Below, in pieces: positions 7,166 to 15,314 of a stretch of DNA of 38,848 nucleotides. The position numbers and the translations under genes were made by a program. This DNA comes from Bacteroidales bacterium. Its GTDB lineage: Bacteria; Bacteroidota; Bacteroidia; Bacteroidales; Muribaculaceae. The stretch lies in the NCBI GenBank assembly GCA_004557825.1, contig SFFL01000021.1, positions 1-38,848 of the forward strand, written 5' to 3'. The notes under the pieces were generated by a model. That model saw nothing but the letters and a program-made list of their open reading frames with translations, was not told the origin of the DNA and did no database searches. The first letter of the stretch is position 1; every line of letters begins with the position of its first letter.

Positions 7166-8329
7166 ATGAAACCCGGATTCCTTTCAGTAGTTCGCCGCGA
7201 GATACGCCGGCTCACTTCGCGACCGCTCTATGCGGTGGCGATGATCGCCGTGCCCCTGCTGATGGCGTTCTTCTTCGTGGGTATGATGCACCGCGGGCTG
7301 CCGCTGAAGGTGCCGTCGGGCGTGGTGGATATGGACCACTCGCAGATGTCGCGCACCCTGATTCGCTCGCTCGACGCTATGGAGCTGATCGATGTGGTGC
7401 AGCAGCCGGTCGACTATCATACGGCGATGGAGGCTGTGCAGCGTGGCGAAATCATCGGTTTCTTTATGATTCCGGAGGATTTTGAGCGCGATGCCATAAG
7501 CAACCGTGCCCCGGCACTGACCTATTACTACAACACGGCCATCTATGTGCCGGGGTCGCTGGCGTTCAAGGGATTCAAGACTATGGGCGTGTCGTCGTCG
7601 GGCGCACTGGTGCAGACCTCGCTGACAGCTCGGGGTATCAGTTCGTCGGTGGCGGGAGTGATTCTCCAGCCTATGACGGTGAATGTGCATGCTCTGAATA
7701 ATCCTTACCTCAACTATTCTTACTATCTCTCCCCCTCATTCACCTACGGGTTGCTGGAGCTGATGATTTTCCTGGTCACCTCCTTCTCCATCACGCAGGA
7801 ACTGAAGACTTACACTTCGCGCGAGTGGCTCAACACCGCCGGAAACCGCGTGGGCGTGGCGCTGCTGGGTAAACTGCTGCCGCAGACTATAGTTTTCGTC
7901 ACGGTGGGTCTGTTTATCAACGCGCTCCTGTTCGGCTATCTGCATTTCCCGATGAACGGGTCTATGCTGTGGATGAACATAGGTATGCTGCTGTTTGTGA
8001 TAGCATCGCAAAGCTTTGCGGTATTCGTCTGCGCCATCATCCCCAACGCGCGCTTCGCTATGAGTATCTGCTCTCTGATGGGCATCCTGGCCTTCTCGCT
8101 GGCAGCCTTCTCCTTCCCCGTGGAGGCGATGTATGGTGCGCTGGTGCCCTTCACCACCATCCTGCCGGTGCGCTGGTATTTCCTCATCTACGCCAACGAG
8201 GCTCTCAACGGCATAGCGCTCTACTATTCGCGCTTCTACTTCATCTGGCTTCTCTGCTTCCCCATCGCGGCCTCGCTGGCTGCCTGGCGCCTTCGCAAGC
8301 CTTTGCTCAACCCGGTTTACGTTCCCTAA
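7166..8329 (+). CDS. ABC-2 type exporter permease (YhhJ/YbhS-like), first of two
   Basis: A 387-residue inner-membrane permease with the ABC-2 layout: one N-terminal membrane helix (about 15-37, RPLYAVAMIAVPLLMAFFFVG), a large periplasmic domain with the typical VVDMDHSQMSRTLIRSLDAM and FFMIPEDFERDA segments, then five C-terminal helices with ITQELKTYTSREWLNTAG between them. Start ATG 7166. The next permease follows after 18 bp, and channel and adaptor genes lie upstream. ABC-2 permeases normally pair with a nucleotide-binding subunit; none is encoded here, so the ATPase may be elsewhere or absent. The substrate is unknown. Confidence 0.88.
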   Translation: MKPGFLSVVRREIRRLTSRPLYAVAMIAVPLLMAFFFVGMMHRGLPLKVPSGVVDMDHSQMSRTLIRSLDAMELIDVVQQPVDYHTAMEAVQRGEIIGFFMIPEDFERDAISNRAPALTYYYNTAIYVPGSLAFKGFKTMGVSSSGALVQTSLTARGISSSVAGVILQPMTVNVHALNNPYLNYSYYLSPSFTYGLLELMIFLVTSFSITQELKTYTSREWLNTAGNRVGVALLGKLLPQTIVFVTVGLFINALLFGYLHFPMNGSMLWMNIGMLLFVIASQSFAVFVCAIIPNARFAMSICSLMGILAFSLAAFSFPVEAMYGALVPFTTILPVRWYFLIYANEALNGIALYYSRFYFIWLLCFPIAASLAAWRLRKPLLNPVYVP

Positions 8330-8347
8330 AATAAAGCCTTACCTCCG

Positions 8348-9709
8348 ATGATTCGAAAAATGCTTGCCGATATTAAACGATGGTTGCTGGAGACCGCCAC
8401 GGTCTTCCGCGACGAGATGTCGGCTGTGTTCCACGACGTAGGCATCATCATATTCTTCTTTGCCCTGCCGCTGGCCTATCCTATCGTTTATTCTCTGATT
8501 TACAACACCGAGGTCACGCGCAAGATGCCGGTGGCCGTGGTCGACAACTCTCGCACGGCCGCATCGCGCGAATTCGTGCGCCACGCCGACGCCACCGAGG
8601 CGATGGAGATCTGCGGCTATGCCAAGGACATGCAGGAGGCCAAGGAGTGGATGAATGAGAAGAAGTGCTTCGCTATCATCGATATACCTTACGACTATGC
8701 CTCCGCCCTTGGGCGCGGCAGTCAGCCGCAGGTGCAGTTTTATGTGGATATGTCGCTGCTGCTGCGCTACCGCACTTTCCTTACGTCGATGACCGAACTG
8801 CAGATGGCCACCGATGCCGATATCCGCAATCGCGCGATGTCTGACCTGGGTATGCCTACCACCGGCGCCGACACCTCTATCGGTACCGTGGGCTATGCCC
8901 TGGGCGACACTCAGCAGGGGTTCGCATCGTTTGTGATTCCGGGCATTGTAGTGCTCATTCTGCAGCAGAGTATGCTGCTGGGTATAATGTTTCTGGGAGG
9001 CACCCGTCAGGAGGCACGGCGCCGTCTGCGCGGCTACACTCCTCCGGTGCTCACGGCCGCTACGCCGCAGGCCGAACAGGCCGATATGGAGCGCGGCGAC
9101 ATAGTGATTGATGCCATCGACCGCGGCACTTCCGAGGGCTATGGCCCCAAGGCTGCCCCCGGCAATCCGCGCACCAATCCGGGGCGTTTCCCCTTCTTCG
9201 CGCCTCTCACCTGCGACGGCGCGTCGCTGTCGGCTCAGGTAATCGGCAGGATGCTCTGCTATGTATTCCTCTATCTGCCGGCCTGCCTGTATGTGCTTAA
9301 CTTCGTGCTGGATATGTTTGCCTATCCGCATCACGCCGGTATGCTCGACGGTGTGCTCTGTATGCTGCCGATGCTGATAGCCACCGCCTTCCTGGGGCAG
9401 GCGCTCAATTATTTCGCACGCGAACGCGAGTCAGCGCTGATTCTGATTGTCTTCACTTCGGTGGCTTTCCTGTTTATGTCGGGGCTTACCTGGCCGCGCT
9501 ATGCTATGCCGGAAGTGCTTTACTGCATCGGCAGCCTCGTGCCCGCCACCTGGGGCCTGGAAAGCTTCGTGCACCTCACCTCCAACGGCGCCCCCTTCAC
9601 CCTCATCTCGCGCGGCTGGACCGCTATGTGGCTCCTTTCGGCGCTCTACTTCTTCTGCGCCCTCATCACCGTGCGGCTCCAGACCCGGCCAAGGGAATTG
9701 AAAATTTAA
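8348..9709 (+). CDS. ABC-2 type exporter permease, second, with a large inserted segment
   Basis: A 453-residue paralogue of the upstream permease: N-terminal helix (about 32-52), periplasmic domain (PVAVVDNSRTAASREFVRH, CFAIIDIPYDY), then C-terminal helices. It is longer because residues about 219-296, between the second and third predicted helices, form a polar, Pro/Gly-rich insertion (GYTPPVLTAATPQAEQADMERG through PRTNPGRFPFF). This corresponds to the cytoplasmic side if topology follows the family. The final codons (LKI, stop) lie inside the AT-rich intergenic repeat. Last gene of the efflux operon; probably forms a heterodimer with the first permease. Confidence 0.87.
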   Translation: MIRKMLADIKRWLLETATVFRDEMSAVFHDVGIIIFFFALPLAYPIVYSLIYNTEVTRKMPVAVVDNSRTAASREFVRHADATEAMEICGYAKDMQEAKEWMNEKKCFAIIDIPYDYASALGRGSQPQVQFYVDMSLLLRYRTFLTSMTELQMATDADIRNRAMSDLGMPTTGADTSIGTVGYALGDTQQGFASFVIPGIVVLILQQSMLLGIMFLGGTRQEARRRLRGYTPPVLTAATPQAEQADMERGDIVIDAIDRGTSEGYGPKAAPGNPRTNPGRFPFFAPLTCDGASLSAQVIGRMLCYVFLYLPACLYVLNFVLDMFAYPHHAGMLDGVLCMLPMLIATAFLGQALNYFARERESALILIVFTSVAFLFMSGLTWPRYAMPEVLYCIGSLVPATWGLESFVHLTSNGAPFTLISRGWTAMWLLSALYFFCALITVRLQTRPRELKI

Positions 9710-9734
9710 AATTTAAAATTGAAAATTTAAAATT
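9697..9734. repeat. AT-rich repeat (AAAATTTAAAATT type)
   Basis: Degenerate tandem of GAAAATTTAAAATT overlapping the 3' end and stop codon of the second permease. The same family recurs inverted at 9809-9839, and at 12683-12711 and 12831-12852. Between the copies at 9697 and 9809 lies a palindromic element, giving a composite with inverted AT-rich arms. Confidence 0.75.
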
Positions 9735-9772
9735 GCCATTCGGGCGCGGCCGCGATATATCGCGCCCCTACA
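9735..9772 (+). repeat. Dispersed palindromic element copy flanked by inverted AT-rich arms
   Basis: GCCATTCGGGCGCGGC, the CGCGATATATCGCG palindrome, then CCCCTACA. It lies between the convergent ends of the efflux operon and queF. AT-rich arms in opposite orientation flank it (9697-9734 and 9809-9839). A terminator role for the whole structure is possible, but no classic T-run hairpin is seen. Confidence 0.85.
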
Positions 9773-9835
9773 TCAAAGGTGCGCATGGCGGGGTGCCAGG
9801 CGGGTGTTTAATTTTAAATTTTAAATTTTCAATTT

Positions 9836-10321
9836 TCAAAGGGTGGTGGCGCGGGAGAAGGCGGCGAGGAGGCGCTGCGAGGCGAGGGCCTGCATATCGG
9901 GCTCGGCGGGGTCGGCCCAGTTGGCGAAGGGGTGGATGGCGATGCCGCCACGCGGGGTAAACACGCCCAGCACTTCGATATAGAGGGGGTTCATAAGCGC
10001 TTTCAGGTCGTTGAGGATGATGTTCACGCAATCTTCGTGGAAATCGCCGTGGTTGCGGAAGCTGAAGAGGTAGAGCTTGAGCGATTTGCTCTCCACCATC
10101 TTCTCGCGGGGCACGTAGTTGATGATGATTTTGGCGAAATCGGGCTGGCCCGTCTTGGGGCATAGCGAGGTGAATTCCGGGCAGATAAACGACACGAGGT
10201 AACGCCTTTCGGGGTGCTTGTTGATGAATGTTTCCAGCACTTCGGGGGCGTAATCGGTGGGGTATTTTGTGGCCTGGTTGCCCAGCAGCGATAGGGATTT
10301 TATTTCTTCAGGGGTGCGCAT
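9836..10321 (-). CDS. queF: NADPH-dependent 7-cyano-7-deazaguanine reductase (QueF)
   Basis: Reduces the nitrile preQ0 to preQ1 in queuosine biosynthesis for tRNA. At 161 residues it is the short, unimodular (B. subtilis-type) QueF. The tunnel-fold signature is intact: FICPEFTSLCPKTGQPDF carries the nucleophile C54 and general acid D61, followed by the QueF motif ESKSLKLYLFSFRNHGDFHED with E78 and E96. These match the catalytic Cys55, Asp62 and Glu97 of B. subtilis QueF. No queCDE genes are adjacent. It follows proC on the same strand with a 267-bp repeat-filled gap, so it probably has its own promoter, though none was recognised. Confidence 0.95.
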   Translation of the reverse strand: MRTPEEIKSLSLLGNQATKYPTDYAPEVLETFINKHPERRYLVSFICPEFTSLCPKTGQPDFAKIIINYVPREKMVESKSLKLYLFSFRNHGDFHEDCVNIILNDLKALMNPLYIEVLGVFTPRGGIAIHPFANWADPAEPDMQALASQRLLAAFSRATTL

Positions 10322-10327
10322 ATTATA

Positions 10328-10355
10328 GTGCTAAGTGCTTAGATTTTAGATGGTA
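10328..10355. repeat. CTAAGCACTTAGATTTTAGATGG-type intergenic repeat
   Basis: Reads GTGCTAAGTGCTTAGATTTTAG then ATGGTAGAT. This AT-rich family occurs four more times, all inside the capsid island (19922-19953, 20864-20905, 22409-22440, 24950-25020). This is the only copy seen outside it. Confidence 0.65.
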
Positions 10356-10412
10356 GATATTTTTAATGGGCGGGTGCCCGGATGGGCTGGCGTAGCAGCG
10401 GTCAGTGTAGCC

Positions 10413-10493
10413 AGCTACGCCGGCCCCGCGCCTATTCTCCGCCCATTCGGGAGCGGCCATCCGGAGGCGGGCGCGAAAAATCGCGCCCCTACA
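10413..10493 (+). repeat. Composite dispersed element (extended form) upstream of queF
   Basis: The palindromic element at 10455-10493 (variant GCGCGAAAAATCGCGCCCCTACA) is preceded by AGCTACGCCGG...CCTATTCTCCG..CCATTCGGG at 10413-10450. The same extension precedes the copy at 36251, so the repeat unit can span at least 80 bp. An AATGC-type array follows at 10497-10585. Confidence 0.7.
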
Positions 10494-10588
10494 ACCGGAT
10501 GGCCATTGTGCATTGTGATTTCTGCATTGGCCATTGTGCATTGTGCTTTCTGCATTCTGCATTGTGCATTAGGCATTCTGCATTAGGA

Positions 10589-11356
10589 TTAGCGGGAGGC
10601 GCGGAGGGCGGCGAGGACGGCGGGGGTGAAGCCGGCGGCTTCCATGGCGTTGAGGCCGCGGATGGTTAGGCCGCCGGGGGTGGTGACTTTGTCGATTTCG
10701 GCTTCGGCATGTGTACCAGGGCGGTCAAGGAGGGCAGCGGCGCCGCGAAGGGTGGCCACCACGATGCGCTGGGCGTCGGCGGCGCGGAAGCCCAGTTCCA
10801 CACCCCCTTCTACGGAGGCCCTGACGTAGCGCATAGCGTAGGCTATGCCGCAGGAAGCGAGGGCGGTGGCGGCCGGGAGGAGGCATTCCTCGATGGTCAT
10901 AACGCTGCCGGTGCGGGCGAAGATTTCATTGGCAAGAGGGGCTGTGCCTTCCACGTCCACGATGAAGGTCATCGACTGGCCCAGGGCCATAGCGGTGTTG
11001 GGCATCACTATCGACAGGGCCTGCGGCAGTTTGTCGGCCCACATTGCTTTGAGATCGGCGCTGCTCACTCCGGCCACGATGGCGGCGACCTCCGCAGCGG
11101 GGTCAATGGCTCCGCGAAGCTTCTCAATCACGCCCGCAATGAGCCAGGGCTTCACGGCGAGCACCACCAGCGAGGCGCCTTTTACCGCCTCGCAGTTGTC
11201 GGTGAAAGTGGCCACGCCACGGGTGCTGAACGGCTCCAGTTTCTCCTTGTGGGGATTCGACAGGGCGATGCAGGCGGCGTCGAAGCCGCTTGCCAGTAAC
11301 CCATTGACCAGGGCGCCACCCATAGCGCCGGCGCCTATCACAGCTATACGTTTCAT
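10589..11356 (-). CDS. proC: Pyrroline-5-carboxylate reductase
   Basis: Catalyses the last step of proline synthesis, reducing pyrroline-5-carboxylate with NAD(P)H. The 255-residue protein opens with the Rossmann motif RIAVIGAGAMGGALVNGLL. It has the family segments VVLAVKPW, VAGVSSADL and MPNTAMALGQSM, and the C-terminal signature EIDKVTTPGGLTIRGLNAME, which lies in the P5CR dimer active-site region. Length is slightly below the usual 260-280 residues but no motif is missing. Start ATG 11356. It lies between the COG0523 GTPase (52-bp gap) and queF on the minus strand. Confidence 0.95.
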   Translation of the reverse strand: MKRIAVIGAGAMGGALVNGLLASGFDAACIALSNPHKEKLEPFSTRGVATFTDNCEAVKGASLVVLAVKPWLIAGVIEKLRGAIDPAAEVAAIVAGVSSADLKAMWADKLPQALSIVMPNTAMALGQSMTFIVDVEGTAPLANEIFARTGSVMTIEECLLPAATALASCGIAYAMRYVRASVEGGVELGFRAADAQRIVVATLRGAAALLDRPGTHAEAEIDKVTTPGGLTIRGLNAMEAAGFTPAVLAALRASR

Positions 11357-11408
11357 ATCTATTTAAGTTCCATACAGATATTTAATTCCCAGGCAGATAC
11401 TCTGCGGA

Positions 11409-12650
11409 TTATTTGTCATCGAGACAGGCATCGAGGGCGGCGGTGATGGCCTCGCGGTCCATATCCTTGCCGATGAACACGATTTTGTCCATACGGTCGC
11501 CATATTCCTCGTCCCAGTCGTTGCGCAGACCCGGTTCGCTTTCCATTAGCGCGGCCAGTTCGTTGGCTGGTGCGGTGGCGTACCAGTAACCGGCTTCCTG
11601 CACCTTTTTCTGGCGGCCGGCGGTTTCAAACAGCAGCGACATATCGCGGTTGTGACTGAAATACATCACGCCCTTGGCGCGAATCACCGAATCGGGCCAG
11701 TATTTAGCCAGGAAATAGTCGAATTTGTCGAAATTGAAGGGCTTGCGGCGCTGATACACAAAGGTGGAAATGCCATATTCCTCGGTTTCGCCCTCGCCGT
11801 GGTGGTGATGATGGTGCTCGTGATCGTGATGGTGGTGCTCGTGGGCATCCTCATCGTGGTGGTGATGGTGGTGCTCGTGGTCATCGTCATCATCGTCGTC
11901 GTCATCATCGTGGTGGCCTTCAAGCTCGCGAACCCAGGTGGCGGAGGTGGCTACCTTCTCGAAGTCGAAATCGCCTGTGTCGAGCAGGTCGTCGAGGGGT
12001 ACATCGGCGTAGTCGCACTCCAGGATGCGTGCTTTGGGCTGGATGGCACGGATGATGGCGCGGATGCGGCCGGCCTCCTCCTCGGTGACTTCCGAGATTT
12101 TGTTCAGGAGGATTACATTGCAGAACTCAATCTGCTGGATGATAAGGTTCTCGATGTCGTCTTCGTCGAGATTCTCGCTACGGAGGGCGTCGCCGCAACC
12201 GAATTCATCCTTCATGCGGAGGGCGTCGACCACGGTGGCAATGCAGTCGAGGCGGGGCATCACGTCGGCGATTTCGGGAGCCTGCATCCGGGCCATAGCG
12301 CAGATGGTCCGGGCGATAGGTGCGGGTTCGCAGATACCGCTGGCTTCGATTACGATGTAATCAAACTGGCGCTGAGCCACCAGGTCGCAGAGCTGCTTGA
12401 TGAGGTCGGTTTTGAGGGTGCAGCAGATGCAGCCGTTCTGGAGAGCCACCAGATCGTCGGAGTTTCCGCCGCCCACGATGCCTCCTTTGCGGATGAGGGA
12501 TTCGTCGATGTTAACTTCACCTATATCGTTGACAATCACAGCGAAATGGATACCTCGCTCGTTGGCGAGGATACGGTTGAGCAGGGTGGTTTTACCCGAG
12601 CCCAGGTAGCCTGTGAGCAAAAGCACAGGAGTGAAATCATTCTTTTTCAT
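11409..12650 (-). CDS. COG0523 (CobW/ZNG-like) metal-handling GTPase with His/Asp tract
   Basis: A G3E-family P-loop GTPase, 413 residues. Visible motifs: Walker A GYLGSGKTT (14-22), NDIGEVNIDESLI, the family metal site CICC (74-77), IEASGICEP and LLNKISE. The C-terminal CobW_C domain includes FDKFDYFLAKYWPDSVIRAKG. Between the domains, residues about 246-284 form an extreme His/Asp tract with ten consecutive Asp and several His runs, well suited to bind Zn, Ni or Co. Members act as GTP-driven metallochaperones, notably for zinc under limitation. No Zur box or cobalamin gene was recognised nearby, so the metal cannot be fixed from context. Confidence 0.9.
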   Translation of the reverse strand: MKKNDFTPVLLLTGYLGSGKTTLLNRILANERGIHFAVIVNDIGEVNIDESLIRKGGIVGGGNSDDLVALQNGCICCTLKTDLIKQLCDLVAQRQFDYIVIEASGICEPAPIARTICAMARMQAPEIADVMPRLDCIATVVDALRMKDEFGCGDALRSENLDEDDIENLIIQQIEFCNVILLNKISEVTEEEAGRIRAIIRAIQPKARILECDYADVPLDDLLDTGDFDFEKVATSATWVRELEGHHDDDDDDDDDDHEHHHHHHDEDAHEHHHHDHEHHHHHHGEGETEEYGISTFVYQRRKPFNFDKFDYFLAKYWPDSVIRAKGVMYFSHNRDMSLLFETAGRQKKVQEAGYWYATAPANELAALMESEPGLRNDWDEEYGDRMDKIVFIGKDMDREAITAALDACLDDK

Positions 12651-12682
12651 TGCAGTAAATTAATGCAAAAAACAGAAAGAAT

Positions 12683-12711
12683 TGAAAATTTAAAATTTAA
12701 AATTTAAAATT
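12683..12711. repeat. AT-rich repeat upstream of the COG0523 gene
   Basis: GAAAATTTAAAATT-type degenerate tandem, matched in inverse orientation by 12831-12852 at the 3' end of the dipeptidase gene. The two arms bracket a palindromic element, as at 9697-9839. Confidence 0.7.
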
Positions 12712-12762
12712 GCCATCCGGGCGCGAACATCCGGGCGCGGCCGCGATATATCGCGCCCCTAC
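12712..12762 (+). repeat. Dispersed palindromic element copy with duplicated left arm
   Basis: GCCATCCGGGCGCG, then AACATCCGGGCGCGGC, then the CGCGATATATCGCG palindrome and CCCCTAC. The left arm CATCCGGGCGCG is present twice, 17 bp apart. It lies in the 186-bp gap between the dipeptidase and COG0523 genes. Confidence 0.85.
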
Positions 12763-12836
12763 TGGGCGGCAGGCCGGAATGGAGGAGCGGGAGCAGATTT
12801 GCGCGCGTAGGAGGGGCGAGAGGGTGATCCTAATTT

Positions 12837-14501
12837 TTAATTTTCAATTTTGATGGGATGGACCTTGAGGCGGTCGCCGGTGGTGCGGGCAATGTTCTCG
12901 AAGTAGCGGTGGTCGGGGTAGCCGCCGAATTCGGGGTAGGCGGGGATGCCGTCGGCGGTGCGGAGGAAGGAGCCGTCGGGGTTCTGCTTCTTGATGTTGC
13001 CGTCCATATATTTCACGAAGAGGAATGTGGCCAGGTCGCGATATTGGTCGGTGGCTTTCTGTGCCCAGATGGCCAGGAGGTCGTCGGTGAGGGCTGCGGC
13101 GTCTTCGTCGTCGAAGGCGGGGAGTTCGGCGATGGCCTTGCTGACGTCGACGGCGATGGAGTCTTCAAGCGATTTCTGCACGCGGCGGATGTCGGGAATC
13201 ATCTGACAGTAGCGGTTATATGCCTGGTTGGCCACAAGGTTGTTCATCCAGAAATTGGAATTGCGGTCGAAGGTGTTGGTGTCGCCGTGGCCCAGCTGCG
13301 GGGGCACTTTGGTGACGCCGGAGAACACCGGGAGGTAGACGCAGGTGTTGGCGTCGTCGGTGCCGAACCAGAGCAGACCGCGCAGGTATTTGGGGAGGTC
13401 CTTGCGGAGCTGGGCCACGAAGCTCCAGCCGGTCTGCTGGGTGGCGATGGCGCGCTCGTGGACATACTTCACCGAGTCGACTTCAAACTCCATCGGGCGC
13501 CAGCGGTAAGGCACGCGGAAGGGGCCGGCGCCTACGTCCTGGGTCATATCGTAGGGGGTGCCCTCGAAGTGGTCGCGCATCATCGATTTGAGGGAATCGG
13601 CGGTGAGCTTAGTCTTGGGCTTCACCCACAGGGGCATCGGCTCCCCTTCGGCGCGGTCGATCCAGGCCAGGTAGGGGGTCATATCCTCCTGGGCGAACCG
13701 GTTGAAATAGCTCCATACGCGGGCGTCGCAGCCACGGAGGGCACCGAAGTCGGTGACGGCATAGACCTTGGAGAAGTCGAAGTCCTCATCTTTGCCGGAG
13801 AAATATCCCTGCTTGCGGGCAAACTTGATTACGTCGGGCGAGTAGATTGTCTGGCCGGATTTGTCGTTGAGGGGAAATTTGTGGATGCGGGGATGGTTGG
13901 CGTGGCCCGAGATGTAGCCGTCGGGCACACGGCGGGCCACCCATACGGCGCCCTTGTCGGCCTTTCCTTTGCCGATGAGGTCCATAATCCACACCTCGTC
14001 GGGGTCGGCGATGGAGAAGCTTTCACCCTCCGAGGCGTAGCCGTATTCCTTGACCAGGTCGGTCATCACTTTCAGAGCCTCGCGGGCGGTTTTGGCGCGC
14101 TGGAGGGTGATGTAGATGAGCGAACCGTAGTCGATCAGTCCGGAGCCTTCCAGCTCGGGGCGGCCACCCCAGGTGCTTTCGGCGATTACGAGGCCGTGCT
14201 CGTTCATATTGCCGATAGTGGCGTAGGTATGAGGCACTTCGGGGATGTCGCCGCGGTAGTGGTTGGCGTCCCAGTCGATGATTTTGCGCACGGCGCCCTT
14301 GGGATGGTCGGCGGCGGGCTGACGATAGAGTTCGCCGTAGAGGTTGTGCGAGTCGGCGGCGTAGGTCACCATCACCGAGCCGTCGGCGGTGGCGCCTTTT
14401 GCGGCCACGAGGCTTGTGCAGGCATCGGCCCGGGTGGCGGTGGTGGCAGCGATGGCGGCGGCCACGGTCAGGCGAAGGAGAGATGCGGAAGAAATGTGCA
14501 T
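12837..14501 (-). CDS. Secreted C69-family dipeptidase
   Basis: An Ntn-hydrolase peptidase (C69/U34, PepDA type), 554 residues. A signal peptide (LLRLTVAAAIAATTATRADA) ends directly before C28. In this family removal of the leader exposes the N-terminal catalytic Cys, here in CTSLVAAKGATADGSVMVTYAADSH. The segments HTYATIGNMNEHGLVIAESTWGG, SFSIADPDEVWIMDLIGKG and DFGALRGCDARVW match the family. It probably acts in the periplasm or outside the cell on dipeptides for nutrition. The last codons (KIEN, stop) lie inside the AT-rich intergenic repeat. It is divergent from rnhB across a 136-bp gap with facing promoters. Confidence 0.9.
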   Translation of the reverse strand: MHISSASLLRLTVAAAIAATTATRADACTSLVAAKGATADGSVMVTYAADSHNLYGELYRQPAADHPKGAVRKIIDWDANHYRGDIPEVPHTYATIGNMNEHGLVIAESTWGGRPELEGSGLIDYGSLIYITLQRAKTAREALKVMTDLVKEYGYASEGESFSIADPDEVWIMDLIGKGKADKGAVWVARRVPDGYISGHANHPRIHKFPLNDKSGQTIYSPDVIKFARKQGYFSGKDEDFDFSKVYAVTDFGALRGCDARVWSYFNRFAQEDMTPYLAWIDRAEGEPMPLWVKPKTKLTADSLKSMMRDHFEGTPYDMTQDVGAGPFRVPYRWRPMEFEVDSVKYVHERAIATQQTGWSFVAQLRKDLPKYLRGLLWFGTDDANTCVYLPVFSGVTKVPPQLGHGDTNTFDRNSNFWMNNLVANQAYNRYCQMIPDIRRVQKSLEDSIAVDVSKAIAELPAFDDEDAAALTDDLLAIWAQKATDQYRDLATFLFVKYMDGNIKKQNPDGSFLRTADGIPAYPEFGGYPDHRYFENIARTTGDRLKVHPIKIEN

Positions 14502-14538
14502 ATCTGTGTAAGTGTTTTGTTTTTCTGCTAAAAGGATG

Positions 14539-14546
14539 CAAATATA
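14539..14546 (-). promoter_or_regulatory. Candidate -7 box for the dipeptidase gene
   Basis: On the minus strand TATATTTG matches the Bacteroidetes -7 consensus TAnnTTTG, 37 bp before the dipeptidase ATG. No good TTTG -33 element is found at the proper distance, so the assignment rests on the -7 box and position only. Confidence 0.5.
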
Positions 14547-14624
14547 GTGTAAATTCCTGGATTATATACGGCCGACAACTCATTTTTATTGCAGAAAAAA
14601 GGGGCGAATTGCGCAAAAATAACT

Positions 14625-14632
14625 TAACTTTG
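14625..14632 (+). promoter_or_regulatory. Candidate -7 box for rnhB, nearly leaderless
   Basis: TAACTTTG matches TAnnTTTG and ends only 5 bp before the ATG at 14638 (a second in-frame ATG is at 14641). If transcription begins 5-8 nt after the box, the mRNA would start at or beside the start codon. The -33 region is a weak match. Confidence 0.55.
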
Positions 14633-14637
14633 CCCCG

Positions 14638-15237
14638 ATGATGGAAAACTGCTTTGAAAAGGGCGGCTTTGAAGCCGGATGCGACGAGGCCGGGCGCGGA
14701 TGCCTGGCCGGACCGGTCGTGGCCGCCGCCGTGATTCTCCCCGATGATTTTCACCACCCCTGGCTCAACGACTCGAAGCAGGTGACCGAGGCGCGCCGCG
14801 AGGCTTTGCGCCCTATTATCGAGAAGGAGGCAATCGCCTGGGCGGTAGGGATTTGTTCGCCGCAGGAGATTGACAAACTGAATATTCTGCGGGCGTCGAT
14901 TACGGCGATGCACCGGGCGCTCGACGGCCTGAAGGTGCGCCCCAGGTCGGTGATTGTCGACGGAAACAAGTTCATCCCTTACCGCGACCTGCCCTGGCAG
15001 ACATTCGTGAAGGGCGACGGTCGCTTCGGCAACATTGCCGCGGCCTCCATCCTGGCCAAAACGCACCGTGATGAGATAATGCGCCGGCTTGCGGAGCAAT
15101 ACCCCGTCTACAACTGGGCCGTGAACAAGGGCTACCCCACACGCGACCACCGCGCGGCCATCGCTGCCGCCGGCCCCTGCGAGCACCACCGCCTCACCTT
15201 CCGCCTCCTCCCGCCCGAGCAGCTCACACTCTTTTGA
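14638..15237 (+). CDS. rnhB: Ribonuclease HII
   Basis: Removes RNA and misincorporated ribonucleotides from DNA duplexes. The 199-residue protein has the catalytic DEAGRG motif (D16, E17 in AGCDEAGRGCLAGPVVAAAV), the segment LNDSKQVTEARREAL, the central acid in VIVDGNKF, and the last acidic site in SILAKTHRDEIM. Length and motifs are normal for bacterial RNase HII. ATG 14638 is chosen; ATG 14641 would remove one residue. It is a core chromosomal gene marking the left border of the capsid-gene island; an AATGC-type repeat (15240-15268) follows its stop directly. Confidence 0.96.
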   Translation: MMENCFEKGGFEAGCDEAGRGCLAGPVVAAAVILPDDFHHPWLNDSKQVTEARREALRPIIEKEAIAWAVGICSPQEIDKLNILRASITAMHRALDGLKVRPRSVIVDGNKFIPYRDLPWQTFVKGDGRFGNIAAASILAKTHRDEIMRRLAEQYPVYNWAVNKGYPTRDHRAAIAAAGPCEHHRLTFRLLPPEQLTLF

Positions 15238-15272
15238 TAATGCAAAATGCGGAATGCATAATGCATTAAGGC

Positions 15273-15296
15273 GCGTTTTCACTTTTTGTCCTACGC
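15273..15296 (+). promoter_or_regulatory. 24-bp island promoter element, copy A
   Basis: The 24 bases from GCGTTTTCAC to TGTCCTACGC recur without a mismatch at 20202-20225. In both places the element ends exactly 18 nt before a TAnnTTTG box. The ends GCGT and ACGC are inverted. It covers the -33 region and 20 nt upstream, so it is likely a binding site for an activator or an alternative sigma factor. No other copy was noticed in the window. Confidence 0.75.
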
Positions 15297-15314
15297 GGGG
15301 GTGAGAGGTGGGGG

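Noticed and set aside
10322..10588. preQ1 riboswitch upstream of queF
   Set aside because: The gap is filled with repeats, and I see no C-rich pseudoknot or A-rich tail pattern near the start of queF.
12858..14531. Plus-strand open frame of 557 codons opposite the dipeptidase
   Set aside because: Gly/Val-rich antisense shadow; the dipeptidase on the minus strand has a signal peptide, catalytic Cys and family motifs.
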